DNA from: Acanthochlamys bracteata
Lineage: Eukaryota > Streptophyta > Magnoliopsida > Pandanales > Velloziaceae
Length of the DNA stretch: 64,000 bases
NCBI GenBank assembly: GCA_019914995.1
Contig: CM034127.1
Coordinates: 9,858,001-9,922,000, forward strand
Reading direction: 5' to 3'
Shown in pieces: positions 44,601-55,900 of the stretch (position 1 is its first letter; every line of letters starts with the position of its first letter). The notes under the pieces are model-generated. The model was given only the letters and a program-made list of their open reading frames with translations, was not told the DNA's origin and ran no database searches. The translations under genes were made by a program, and so were the position numbers.

Positions 44601-46388
44601 CTTTACCAGATTACAACTTCCTATCCCCTCAAGTGAGTCCTGGCAGGACTAGTGTATCACCTTTAGATATTCTATTCTCTCCTACAGTGAAGGGCAAACT
44701 GGAGAATGCTAGCCATTTATCTAGTCCACCGAGGCAGAATATAGAGCTCTCACTGTCAATTGATGAAAACTCAGATGATAACCAGCAACTTGATTACTCA
44801 AGGGCAAGTGTTCCTCAAACTGAAGAACAGGACATGTATATTGAGAAAGGCTTGAAGATGGAAGGTACATTATTATGTGCTCTTTTGTATGTAAGGCTTG
44901 TTTTTCCTCTGAGTTTCATCATTCATAAAAGAAAACATGTGATCTTTCCAGGAAGCTCAAGCATTAAAGACATTGCTGGTATTGTACCCCCTGAAGAGCA
45001 TAACCTTGTGAGTGTGCCTTTAGAGTCTATCCACCATGAGGATAGCGGTATGAGTGACAATTGCAATGAAGAAGAAGATTCTTTGCCAGCATCATCAATG
45101 GTAGGTTAAACTTCTTTTCTTAAGCATATTCTGTGATCGTGTATGATAGTGAAGCCAATGTACTGGGATATTACAGATAACAACCTTGGAAGAATCAGAG
45201 CTAATGACTCCGTGTATTTCCACCTGTCCAAGCTCTCTACTTGTGCATGACATACAATTGCCAGAGAGCATCATGGATGAGTCAGACTCAGTGACTCCTT
45301 TTACTTCCACCTCTCAATGCAAACTATATCTACATGATGAAGACGCACCACAAGTCATCATGGAAGGGTCACAACCAATGATTCCATGTACTTCAACCCC
45401 ACAGAATCCTCTACTTTTGCATGATGAAGAAGTGCCGCCAAAAATTATGGAGGAAACTAAACCAATTAATCCATCTATTTCCACTTCTATGTGCTCTCTA
45501 CTTGTAGATGATATAGAAACAACCGAGAATAAGGAGGAATCTCAACCAGTCACTCCATGTGTTTCCACATCTCCATGCTCTCGACTTGTACATGAAGTAG
45601 TTGAAGCAGAAGAGAACATCGCAGAAATCTCGGGCCGGCCAAGTCCAATTTCAGTTCTTGAACCGGTCTTCTCTGAAGATTCTACTAGCCCTAAGCGCAA
45701 AACAGCAAAGCATGGTAGGTTCTTATGTTTAGATAAACAATTTTGATGCAGTCAGATTCCTTTCCATACTTATGTTGTATGAAGTATGTTTAAGTAATTG
45801 ATAAGCAATGCATCTTCTACAGTTGAATTGCCAGTGCAGCCTCGACATCTTTGTTTCGAAGAAGCCAAGAGTTCCATTCTGTTTGAAGCTTCACCACAGC
45901 TGAGGGTGATTGAAAAGGAGTTACTGCATGAGTATATAAGAACTATCTTAGATTCATCTGGTTTGACTGGCAATGAACTGTCAGAAAGATGGCACTCTGA
46001 ACAGCTGCTAGATTTGTCACTGTTTGATGAAGTAGCAGTCCCATACAACGCATTTCCAGAAGATCCTAAGCTTTTATTTGATTGTATCAATGAAGTTCTT
46101 GAGGAAGTCTGGAAAATGTATTTCATTGACAGCCCATGGATGATTCTTGTTAAAGCTAACACAAGGCAGATTCCAAAAGGGGATGACATTGTCCAACAAG
46201 TATGCAAAGTAATTGAACTGCATCTCCAAAGACAATTCCCGAGCACTTTGGATCAGATTGTTCAAAAGGATCTGCATGTTGGAAACTGGATGGATCTTCG
46301 AGTAGATTTTGAATCAACTGTAGCCCAAGTAGGAGAGGACATTCTTGATTATATCATGGAAGAAATAATACTTGAGCTATGGGACTAA
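41687..46388 (+). CDS. TRM-like protein with DUF4378 C terminus and a tandem repeat
   Basis: Six exons: 41687-41837, 42483-42550, 43328-44864, 44952-45100, 45177-45714 and 45823-46388, total 1002 residues. The start MAKKNNMHQAKLEKDNTGCV then WGFIGMLDF is the usual N terminus of TRM (TON1-recruiting motif) proteins, and VKALMDEEMSRA is another shared block. An intermediate helical part (LASFMIDFYTKANV) and a region with SFKEIKRRLRHAI and LAKIMALPDYNFLSP follow; PSPISVLEPVF precedes the DUF4378 domain in the last exon (ending IMEEIILELWD). TRMs sit on cortical microtubules and recruit TON1/PP2A, steering cell division planes and elongation. Exon 5 encodes about five tandem 29-residue repeats. 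The 87-nt intron 44865-44951 is open in frame. An upstream in-frame ATG at 41678 would add three residues. Which TRM number it corresponds to was not decided. Confidence 0.9.
45186..45620 (+). repeat. five-unit 87-bp coding tandem repeat
   Basis: Units start at 45186, 45273, 45360, 45447 and about 45531. Each encodes roughly 29 residues of the pattern M-E-E-S-x-P-(V/M)-T-P-C-x-S-T-S-x-C-x-L-L-(V/L)-H-D-(E/I), followed by an acidic linker. Units 1-3 are exactly 29 residues, unit 4 has 28 and unit 5 about 30. They are diverged in DNA but aligned in protein, so the array is old and kept in frame. Confidence 0.85.
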
Positions 46389-47647
46389 GAATTCTTATAC
46401 AATGTTCTTGGTTTTAGTAAGAAGATTGTGAGGATGCACAGGAGAAAGTACTAAATACACTCAGATTTTTGCAGCAGTGTTTTCAAGCGTGCATGCACGG
46501 TATGGGTAATTGTTGCTTCTTGGAGAGGTTTAATACATAGGTTTTGTTTTCTCTTTTTCTAGTTGAATGCTCAACAAAAAATGTGAAGGTGTGCGTGTGA
46601 CTTATAGCCTTGATTCCTTATACGAAGTTGGAATACTTCGTACTGCTTTGAGGTTACCCATAATATAGTAAGTATATCTGTGGAGATCTTTTGGAGAAGC
46701 TTTAAGCTAGCTTTTCATTAGCACAAGCAGCAGATTAGTTGCTGATGTTAGAGAGTTTTTCGATTGTTGATTTAAATGCGTTGGAAACTGGAAAGAGCTA
46801 GTTCAATTTGTCCTGTAAACATCTATGCATGAAGTGATGAATTTGTGAAGTTGGTGTTGTCTTTCCAAAGATGAACTAGGTTGTTGTCCATGCATTGCAC
46901 TGTTCTAAGATTAAATGCCTTTATATAAATTGAAGCCACGTACTTTCTTAAAATTATATTTTAAATGTTAACTTCATAAACGTCGTAGTATTATGAGTAA
47001 ACCTACCATAATTAATATTGAGAAATTATACTGTAAAGACCTAATTAATTAAACAAATACATCTAAATTTCGTTTTAGATAGAATTTTCTAAAAATCTCA
47101 ACTAATATTCATTTCAAAATTTCATTAAAATTTTCCTTTTTCTCTTTCGCATGTCTAATAGTAATTTTGTTTCTTTTATTAAAAAAACTTTTCAGATTTA
47201 ACCTTTTTCAGTAACTCCGTACTTTTTCTATCTTCCTTTAGTTACCTTTTCTTGTGAAGAATTTTCTTTTTTTAAGTAATTAAATTCACTTCTTTAGATA
47301 CAACCTTTTTCTCAAGTTTGAACCAAACGGGATCCTTCAATATTTTACGGTATTAGAGAATGGAGATCCTTTTCAGATTATTATTTACTAGAATCATCAA
47401 CGAAGTGGTGGCATTGTAATAGTATTTCTTTCCATTCTTTTTAATTGGATTCCGGAAGTAAATGAAATTGGGAAGCAAAGAATCTTAGGGGGTTGGGGTG
47501 AGGTGGAGGGGGCACTTTAATTAGGAAGTGTTGTAATGAAACTATTAATGCTATCTCTTGTTTGTGAAACTAAATGAGCTTTTCACTGATGTATTATCTC
47601 TAGCACTGTGACGATGATCCTGAGAAAGTGGGATTTTATACGTAGAC
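46389..47647 (+). other. TRM 3' UTR then intergenic
   Basis: The first 400-500 bases are likely the 3' UTR of the TRM-like gene. The remainder to the tRNA has no gene; it is AT-rich with no repeat I could delimit. Confidence 0.4.
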
Positions 47648-47719
47648 GGTTCTATGGTGTAGTGGTTAGCACTCTGGACTTTGAATCCAGCGACCTGGGT
47701 TCGACTCCCGGTAGGACCT
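47648..47719 (+). tRNA. tRNA-Gln (anticodon UUG)
   Basis: A 72-nt cloverleaf. The acceptor stem GGTTCTA pairs with TAGGACC with one G-T wobble. A-box-like TGGTGTAGTGGTTAGCAC, anticodon stem CTGGA/TCCAG with loop CTTTGAA, and B-box GGTTCGACTCC are all present. The anticodon TTG is at 47681-47683. No intron. A TTTT polymerase III stop follows at 47721-47724. Confidence 0.97.
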
Positions 47720-47727
47720 CTTTTGTT

Positions 47728-47934
47728 AAGGGCGTGTTTTCCTAAAATTTTGTAAACTCATCTCTATAAAATAAATTTTTTATCAATTTTTTAAAAACAA
47801 TTAATTTTAAAACTTACTATTAATAAAAACTTAATATAAAATTTTATTTTTATTAAATATTTTAATTTTTAATTTAAAATTTACTTTTCAAAACTTATGT
47901 TTATCCCAAAATAAATACACCCTAAATATGATAG
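47728..47934. mobile_element. MITE-like element directly after the tRNA
   Basis: Left end TTAAGGGCGTGTTTTCC and right end AAAATAAATACACCCTAAA are partly mirrored, with the AT-rich interior of the same family seen at 26212, 35972 and 63293. It begins 9 bp past the tRNA end. Confidence 0.45.
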
Positions 47935-48069
47935 CATTTGAGATGGGGTAGACTTTACCACCTCACGAGTATGATACTTCTATACATGTCGATTTGGTTA
48001 CGTTACAATTGTATACATCATTTCTGTAAGAACTTCAACATATCTTCTTATTATACTATTAGTTCCTCG

Positions 48070-48562
48070 TACGGGTGGCAATTTAAATTAGTAGATCAAT
48101 TTTAGATCGACTCATTTAATAATTAGGTCAAATTTATTTAATTCTAATCTAATCTGTGAATTTATACGGGTCAAAATTGTCAATCTTAATTCAACATATT
48201 AATAATCGGATCAAATTCGAATTTATTTAATAATTATAATTTAATAATTTTATATTTTTAAATTTCAGCGAATTTATAATATTAGTTATAATAAAAATGC
48301 ACGATATTTTTAGTGACGAGATATAGTGAGTTTTCTAAATGTGTTTTTTTTAGTATCTTCATCGGTTCTTAAAATATTCAAAAAAATTATTTTTATTTTA
48401 AAAAAATATGTGGTAACAGTTAAAATTTTCTGATTATAAATACATATTAATAATTTCAATATAGCTGTCTAACAAAATTTTAATAAAAATTTTTATACAA
48501 AATTTTAATTCGTCATTACAGAAACACATAATAATATTTTTGATAATATAATACTCATCACC
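48070..48562 (+). mobile_element. hAT-type non-autonomous element, copy 1, right end lost
   Basis: Starts with TACGGGTGGCAAT, a variant of the terminal repeat of copy 2, and follows the same order of blocks (GACTCATTTAATAAT, GAATTTATACGGGTCAAAAT, CACGATATTTTTAGTGACGA, TCGTCATTA). Similarity ends near 48562, about 60% of the way through the full element. The sequence that follows (48563-48667) is unrelated. Confidence 0.65.
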
Positions 48563-48807
48563 TTCAATCATGTGATTCAAACGCACATCGTTAAGATATG
48601 AAGATGCACTCTGTTTAATCTTTCTCAAAACAATCAGATCTTCCTTATTATCAACTCTGTTGTCCATTGCCTATTACTTGCAATATTATTTAACCAGTTC
48701 CATTTCCATAGAATTGCATTACTTCAGCCTTGTGTTGCTGCTTCGTTTTTCTTCAAATTTAAAGGTGGCCTTATGTACATCAAAGTAATAATTCTTACAA
48801 TTTGCAG

Positions 48808-49529
48808 ACGGACTTGGATCGTATGGAGTTGCCTGCAACAATTTGGCAGCGTATTCAAGCTGCTATCCCGAGTCTTCCACCCTCCTTTCCTTTGTCTATA
48901 TCTTGTTATCCTCCAACCTTAACTTCCGTGGTGCTTTATTCTCTTCAGCCAAGCACAATGTCTTTGATAAAGATATTTGATTCCTTCCTATATTTAAAAT
49001 GCTTACTTTAGAAAGATTCTATTTAGAAAGATTAGATTTTATTTTATTTTAGAAATATTTGATTAGATTTTATTTAGAAAGATTAGATTTTATTTTATTC
49101 TAGAAATATTTGATTTGGATTGATTTTAGAAATAGTAGATTTTATGAATCTTTAACTTTTGGAAACTTTGAATGTATATATATGTACTCATATCAATAAA
49201 AAAAATAAGTTATTGAGTACAATTCTCTACAGTATTTTCCAGGTTACCCTAAAGGAACCTCAAGCACGTATCCAAGGTCCTCTGTCCTGTCAACACGCTC
49301 TCCTACAAACTTTTCAGGGAAAAGCAAACCCTTGCCTTCACAGGACTTGGAGATGCAAATAGACCCTTGGACACTTTTGGAGGATGGTGCTAGCTGTCCC
49401 TCAAATAGCAGCAGTGTAAGTGGTGTGGGTGATCATTCTAACTTGAAGGCCTGCAGCTGGCTCAAGGGAGCTGTGAGGGTGAGAAGAACGGAACTCACCT
49501 ACATCGGAGCCATGGATGACGAAAGCTGA
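48808..49529 (+). pseudogene. MED12: isolated 3' end of MED12 (Mediator kinase module subunit)
   Basis: Two blocks match the last exons of plant MED12 (CRYPTIC PRECOCIOUS). Block A, after a TTTGCAG acceptor (48808 to about 48960), reads MELPATIWQRIQAAIPSLPP then FPLSISCYPPT. Block B (49243-49529, after TTTTCCAG) reads GKSKPLPSQDLEMQIDPWTL, then LEDG, WLKGAVRVRRTELTYIGAMD and DES before a stop, the normal MED12 C terminus. Both frames are free of stops, but no clear GT donor ends block A. The other roughly 2000 residues of MED12 are not upstream: a tRNA and transposon copies are there. The piece is therefore a displaced gene fragment, fairly young given its clean frames. Between the blocks lies a 51-bp tandem repeat. 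Confidence 0.85.
49012..49140 (+). repeat. 51-bp tandem repeat inside the MED12 fragment intron
   Basis: ATTTAGAAAGATTAGATTTT begins at 49021 and again at 49072, each followed by ATTTTATT(T/C)TAGAAATATTTGAT-like DNA; partial copies flank both. It lies between the two MED12 exon blocks. Confidence 0.8.
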
Positions 49530-49933
49530 CTCTTGTTTTCTGTGTACAATTATTCACACAGGCTGTTAGAAGACCTTGTATCAAAGATAAAATCTGACCA
49601 TGGCCTCTGGGGCAGCCTCTGTATACTAACACCAGACTGCCCTTTCAAGTCTGTTGTATATAGGGGTATCAATTTTTGTCTCAATTGAGAGAAGCTAAAT
49701 ATCTTGTGAATGCCTTGTAGCTGCTTCTTGAACCCTAACCTTCTTTTCTATTTATTTATATTTTTTAACAGTATCACTTATTTAACATTAGGCTGTTAGG
49801 GGTTTGAGGAGGATGTCTTATTGTAGAATGGGACGTAGTGTAGGAATGCAATGTTCAGGGTTCGACGCCTTTTGAATGACTTCCCCACCATGTAGTAAAA
49901 GGTAATTTCATGCATGTTTATTAGAGCTTTATG

Positions 49934-50791
49934 TAGGGATGGCAATATAGATTGGTGGGTTCGTTTTGGATCAACTCATTTAATAACCGGATTAAATTCG
50001 TTCAACCCTAACCCAACTTATGAATTTATACGGATCAAAATTGTCAATTCTAACCCAACCTACTAATAACCGGGTTAAATTCGGATCCTCCCATTTAATA
50101 ATTAAAATTATCAATTATTAATTTTATATTTTTAAGCTTCAGTGAAATTATAAGATCAATTCGAATGAAAGTGCACGATATTTTTACTGACGAGATATAA
50201 TTATGTCCGACAAAATATGCATTTCTTAATGTCTTCATCGGTCCTTAAAATATCCAAAAAAAATTGTTATTTATATTTTTTAAAAATATATGATAACAGC
50301 TGAAATTTATGATTATAAATACATATTAATAATTTTGATAAATTTTTAATAAACATATCTATCTAACAAATTTTCATAAAAAACTTTATACGAAATCTAA
50401 ATCGTCATTAAAAATATCTACATAGTAATACTTTCGATAATATTATAATTTTCATCTTACGCTATTTTCTTAAAGTATAAAAATAAAGAATTAATTATAA
50501 ATACAATATAATTTAATAGTTTGTAAATAACTATTATCGATTATTTTTATTATCAATGTTTTATTATACGGTAAGAAAAAATCGAGAATTTTTTTTTCAA
50601 AAGATGATATTTCGGATTGGTTGGTCAATTTCGGATTAATCCGGATCGACCCATTTAATAACCGGATCAAATTCGTTCAAACCTAACTCAACCTATATAT
50701 TTATACGGGTCAAAATTTTCAACTCTAATCCTGATTAAACAGATTAATTTTGAATTGAATTTTTTGATCGGGTCATATATTGCCACCGCTA
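49934..50791 (+). mobile_element. hAT-type non-autonomous element, copy 2, complete
   Basis: 858 bp with inverted ends TAGGGATGGCAAT and ATTGCCACCGCTA, flanked by an exact 8-bp target duplication GCTTTATG (49926-49933 and 50792-50799). Subterminal DNA is also mirrored (CATTTAATAACCGGAT-type blocks at both sides). There is no transposase frame. The 8-bp duplication and TAGGGATG-type ends are hAT superfamily features. Confidence 0.88.
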
Positions 50792-50799
50792 GCTTTATG

Positions 50800-52148
50800 A
50801 CGCTCTATGGCTCTCTAGTTCATTTCTGAAGTCTCTCTTTAAATATTGCAAGAGAGTTTTTTGTACCCACCGTTTCTTGTTCTTCTTCGTGTTCCTCTTT
50901 GTATGTGTTTTAAATTTTAGCATGTCTATCTGTTCCTTTTCCCTCTCCAAATAGAAGTTTCTTACTTTCCTCTTTTCCTTCCCTTTCTCGTCAATTTTTT
51001 ATTTATCCATAGATTGTTTACAGTTCGATCCTCACTGAGTATTACGTTATTATATTTTTTTCTTATATATGTAGATATAGATAGCATTGATTTGGTTACA
51101 TTCCAATCTTCAGTGAATTTAATCACAGTAAAGAACTTGTGTCTTTGTGATGTCAAGGAATTAAGAAATGCCACAGGCTACAGGAGAATGAAGGCGACTA
51201 TCGCAGATAGAAGTTCTTAAGACATCTCGTTCGTCAAAGAAGCCTTCACATGGTGAGGAGTCCCCAAACCTGGGTGAAGAAATGTTTGACTTTTCTAGTT
51301 CAGCATTCAATTCATAATTATCTTCATTAAATGTATGATTTTTGTAGAGTTATATTTTCCTACTTGTTAGAATGCCATAGTTTGGTGTGATTAGACCACA
51401 TTTAAGATAAACGATTTTTGTTTCTAATGTATCAAAAAAATTTACTGGATTCTGGAAATGTCAAACAGCACCTGCTGAACGTTTTTTCTTAACCCACTGT
51501 GTCACCTGCCTTGAACTTCACCTGTGCTTGTACATAAATATGTACTTATGCATTGTTCATCATTGGCCGTTGTGTTTATCTTTACCAGACACTTGATTCA
51601 TTTTTAAATTGCCTGACATGTGAATTGAACTTATGCCAAGAACTTCATCAGGCTTGGTGAATGGCACAGGATTTTGCGTGCTCATGCATGGCCCTAGTAT
51701 TGCTGAGAACTTGATTTTCAGTTCAAGTTGCAAGGTGAGTTGATTTGAATGTAAGAATTAATTTTTACATAGCTGTGAGCACGGAATTGAATTGACAGAT
51801 AGGTATAACTCCAACTCAAAAGCTCCAAAGTGACCAATCTAGTTAGAAAGTGGATGTTCTTCTCTCCAAGTCATCCTATTCCTATATTGTACACAAACTT
51901 CTGATTGCCATGTAAAAGAAGGTACACAGACATATACCGTCTTACAACTAAACAGCATGTTTTGGGTGCTTTTATGTAGTCAACTTATCCTTTCATTTAG
52001 TTCAGGTGCACACCTAGAAACTTGAAAGTACTTACCTCCTCCTAGCACACAAATGAAGGTATTAGCCTAAACTTTTCTACCCAAAATTGTTCTGCATCCT
52101 AGTAACTTCCAACATGCCCTGAACTAAGAAAGTCTCATCCTCTGAATT
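50800..52148. other. intergenic, one orphan exon-like frame
   Basis: Mostly non-coding. At 51207-51317 (+), after a TATCGCAG acceptor-like site, a frame reads VLKTSRSSKKPSHGEESPNL and ends FDFSSSAFNS before a stop; it is protein-like but unassigned. The rest up to 52148 is probably the RopGEF 3' flank. Confidence 0.35.
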
Positions 52149-54785
52149 TCATCTCTGCTGCAATGGATGATTGTCTCTGACAACGCTATCTATATAGAGA
52201 ACATCATCAATCCAAGAGACAAGTTTGAAAGCTAAACTTTCAAGAACTCTTGAATAGCTCTCTAGTATTGCCTGTCCAACATCCTGCAAATTATAGTAAT
52301 AGTTTAATGTTAGATATAAATGAATCGAGTGATACTTTCATAAATTAATTGTAGTTTTCACTGCCAGCAATATAATTAGAATGTCTGCAATCTGTACTTC
52401 AACTTGCCTTGTTGTACTGGATTTTGCACATGTCTAGTGTTGTTTGTGACAAGCCAGGATATCTCTGCTTAAGAGACAACAAGAGACTCTCAGCTCTAGT
52501 TGCCAATATCTGATTTTTATCTCCATTTCCCATATCCCATGAAGATTTCATGTTCATTATTCCTGCTTTACGTCGCCAAACATGCATTCCAGCCTCAATT
52601 TGATCTGCCAGTTCAAGTGCTTCATGTTCGGACGCAACATCAAGACAATCAAGAAGATAATCTGCAGAGAAGTTGTCTGCTTTCATCATGTAGTTGTAGA
52701 TCGCGTCTCCTACACCTATTCGCCCTGTCTACACAAGGAAACAACTTTTAAGATAAATTGATAAATTTGAAGAAAATTATTTCTTCAAAAAGAATTTAGA
52801 ATTAAATTGCATTTAAAAGAAAGCTTATGGAAGTACTTGTAAATGAAATAGGAAAGGGCAGGCAATCATGAAATATCTTTTAGGACATAATGTTAGACGC
52901 TGCTGGCTTTGGTGATACTAAATTTATGGAGAGCAGAAAAGTAGATAAAACATCAGCTGCAAAGGATTGTAGTGAGGTGCCACTTATGTGTAAAGATGTT
53001 AAGAATGTAACTGAAGTAAAAATGGGGGAACAATCTAGATAACAAGAATAATCAGCTACATTGCTGCTGTATGTAAAATATGTAGGACCTTCTTGTCATA
53101 ATCAATGCTTCACCTTGCTATCATGTGAAATTTGTAGCTTCGAACAGATTTGTGTTTCTGATCATGTGCAAATGGTTGTAACTAAGTCTTTAGGTAGTTT
53201 TCTCTATGAAATCATGCCCAAAATAGAGTTTGGCTAGTTCCACAAACAAATATTTGTTTCATCATGACTAATGAGTTTTCAGTATTTTTCTAAACCCTCT
53301 GCGTATTTATAGCTCTATAGAGATACCCTGCTACCGGTGCTTATATGTAACACAGACAAGGAGTTGCAGATATTTTGTTCGATATCAAGATATGGTTGAT
53401 GTTTGTATTTTTGTCTATACTTCAACAAGTTGCATATAGAAGAGGTTAGGCGAGATCTTAACATATGCAGTAAAAGGCATCCTTACCTTTGGAAGTGTGG
53501 CTATGTAAGATTTTGGCACCTCCATTTCAGCAAGAATTCCATCATTGATGGCCATTGCTGCTTTCTGAATTTGGTTCGCACAATCCCTCTTCTTGTGCAA
53601 CTCCTTCCTTGCTTTCTCTGATAGGCCTAGTTGGGGAACGAATGGTACTGGCAACCACCATTTCTCTTCATTCCGACAGCTCAATCTTCCAAATGACCTT
53701 GACCCTGTGGCGTTTCTTGGTGTGTCATCGCCATCAACATACCAAAACTCTGTCTTCTCAAAGCTGTCAAGTATATCCTGAAAGGTACCCAGATGTTCTG
53801 TTATGGCTTTTAAGGGTTTAGCGTAATTTGCATTTGTTTGTTTGTTCTTTACATTGTTTTATAGTTAAATTCGAAAACCGTACCAGGAGCATGCTGTCAA
53901 GCTTTTCAAGTGCAGGAAGGTTGGCATAGATATCTGACCTGGGTCTTGTGGTCATCACCTGGAGAATGGAAGGATCAATATTAACTCTAAAGAAGCATTG
54001 AGATTTTGTGGAAGAGGATTTGAATCCTAACCTCAACAGTGGAGCCGTCTGGCGTAGTCTGAGATGAAGGGAAGAATTCAACAATAAAGTCGCACACAGA
54101 TAGAAGTAAATCCATCTCTCTCTTCCACATACTTCTCTTTTCATTTGAAAGAGGTTCCAATTTCCAGAATTGGCTGAATACGGTTGCTGAAACCATAGAA
54201 CATGAGATGTGAATATCTGTTTGTTAAACTAATGAATGATATTATTATTGGAAGGGAAGTATACCGTAGAGGTTCGTGATGGCATTTGAGAGAGCGACTG
54301 CTGAGCAAACACCTTTTCCACCTCCAGACATATCTTCTCCCAATAGAAGCTTTGAAAATCTCTCCTTTACAAGTTCCATATCTATCAGCAATATGACAAC
54401 ATGAAACTAAGATTGCTTGAATTATATGAGTTATCAAGCAGCATAAGACATTTGAGGATTCCATCTTACCTGAGTTTGATGCTTCTTCGTTTGTTTTGTC
54501 ATATTTTATTTCACTATGCTGTTTCATTCTCAGTTTGGTGAGAACTGAAAGACGTCCACCAGGCTTCTTTATTGGCCATACAGCTGGTGAGGAATCAACT
54601 GAACTACCATCCCGGCCAGTTTGCTCAGAAGAGATTGAGATTTGGGAAAATGTACGACTAAAACTTTCTGAATCTCCTCCTGGTGTGGAGCAATCAGTGT
54701 CCAAAATTGACCTCTGCATACTAAATCGTGGTGAAGAATGGTAATCCCTTTCTGAGCTATCATCACCAACTAAGGCATTGTCCAT
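52149..54785 (-). CDS. ROPGEF: ROP guanine nucleotide exchange factor (PRONE domain)
   Basis: Seven exons on the minus strand: 54785-54470, 54381-54265, 54186-54032, 53958-53884, 53777-53487, 52728-52408 and 52283-52149, giving 469 residues with consistent phases. The Ser-rich N terminus is followed by the PRONE domain from [19 protein letters not shown] through [67 protein letters not shown] and [15 protein letters not shown]. RopGEFs load GTP on ROP GTPases at the plasma membrane, often under receptor kinases, in polar growth and signalling. The C-terminal tail is very short (ending PLQQR), so the autoinhibitory tail of some members is absent. Exon 6 ends AAG|GCAAGT, a non-canonical but known GC donor. 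A probable 5' UTR intron runs 55688-54828. Confidence 0.94.
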
Positions 54786-55900
54786 TTTGAGAAGAGTGGA
54801 ACAATATCTTAGCTGTTCTTCTCAAGCCTGCCAATGGAAACACCTCACAGTGAGAATATACTAACACGGCGCATCAATAAGCAGGAGGATCAAGATTTAT
54901 AAGGACTGTGATGCACTAATTTTGTTATTTAGAAGTACTTGTAGCTGCTTTTCTGGAGAATTACAAGGGACAAGCATTCTAATGGACAGCCACCTAAGAA
55001 GTATTTTCTTCTCGTACGATTCTGCACATTGGTGGGTGACAAAGTCTGGAAGTCATTATAAGGTTATGATGCAGCTTCTGAAGGAAATAAGGTAATAAGG
55101 AAATGGACATTAACTTATCTAAGAACAATAATGCACAACTGCATTGGAGATAATGGTTAATCTATATTCATTAAATTCAATAGGACTTTTTGAGGTGAAC
55201 GAAGCAATAAGAATGTGATTGGAAGGTCCTACACTCGTTGGCATCACAATTTGACTCTGGAAATCTGCGAGGTTATATTTTGATAGGACCTTCAGTTACT
55301 TTTGTAGAAAGTACTATCAGAGCTTGGCAAGATATGATTGGAACAAAGTGATGATTCTGTGACCGCTGGAGTAAATTTGCAGAAAGAACTGAGAAAAGAA
55401 AGGATTATAAAATAACCATTTTTCTTCAAGCAGGAGAAACTTAACATGGAACGATGAGACATGCTAACACCATCTGCTTTAAAGATTAAAGAATTTGGAA
55501 AGTAACGATTTGAATGCTTGTACGCTTTCACTTACTTCAATGAGCTACGTTTAATTGTTTTTCCATTCAAATGCAATACAGAAGGGAATGCAATGTCTAT
55601 AGAAAGTTTCTGTTAATGCTAATGCTAGAGATTCAAACTGTGTTGAAGTGAAGATAAGTAATGGCCGCATCTACTTTTTCTTCCTTACCTTTAATTCTTG
55701 CTTGGATTTCAGACTTGGAAACAGAACTCAGTTTGAAATTCTTTCCCTCTAAACTTCTTCTTTTCAATCTCCTAGATTCGCTCATAAACAGCTACTTTTC
55801 TTGTGTTCTCTTTGCAGGCGAAAGGCTTAAGAGAATTCTTTCTTTTCTGGAACAAAGAGAGTTTTGATGACGGTGGTGGAGGGAAGGGCGTTTGAGTTAA
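54786..55900 (-). other. probable RopGEF 5' UTR with intron
   Basis: On the minus strand a donor GTAAGG follows 55689 and a good acceptor TTGGCAG ends at 54828, 42 nt before the ATG. The inferred first leader exon has an ATG at 55785 whose frame, if spliced this way, crosses the junction and overlaps the RopGEF start out of frame. Confidence 0.4.

Noticed and set aside
44865-44951. Treating this stretch as coding within a 578-codon frame
   Set aside because: It has consensus donor and acceptor, and the residues are hydrophobic and out of character with both sides; kept only as a finding.
48434-48667. A 77-codon minus-strand gene
   Set aside because: More than half lies inside the hAT-type element; the remaining residues match nothing known to me.
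49934-50791. Coding capacity in the hAT-type element
   Set aside because: No frame of useful length; stops are frequent in all six frames, so it is non-autonomous.
54141-54469. Extension of RopGEF exon 1 as one 214-codon frame
   Set aside because: Residues after EEASNS do not match RopGEFs; a clear donor sits at 54469 and the PRONE start lies in the next exon.
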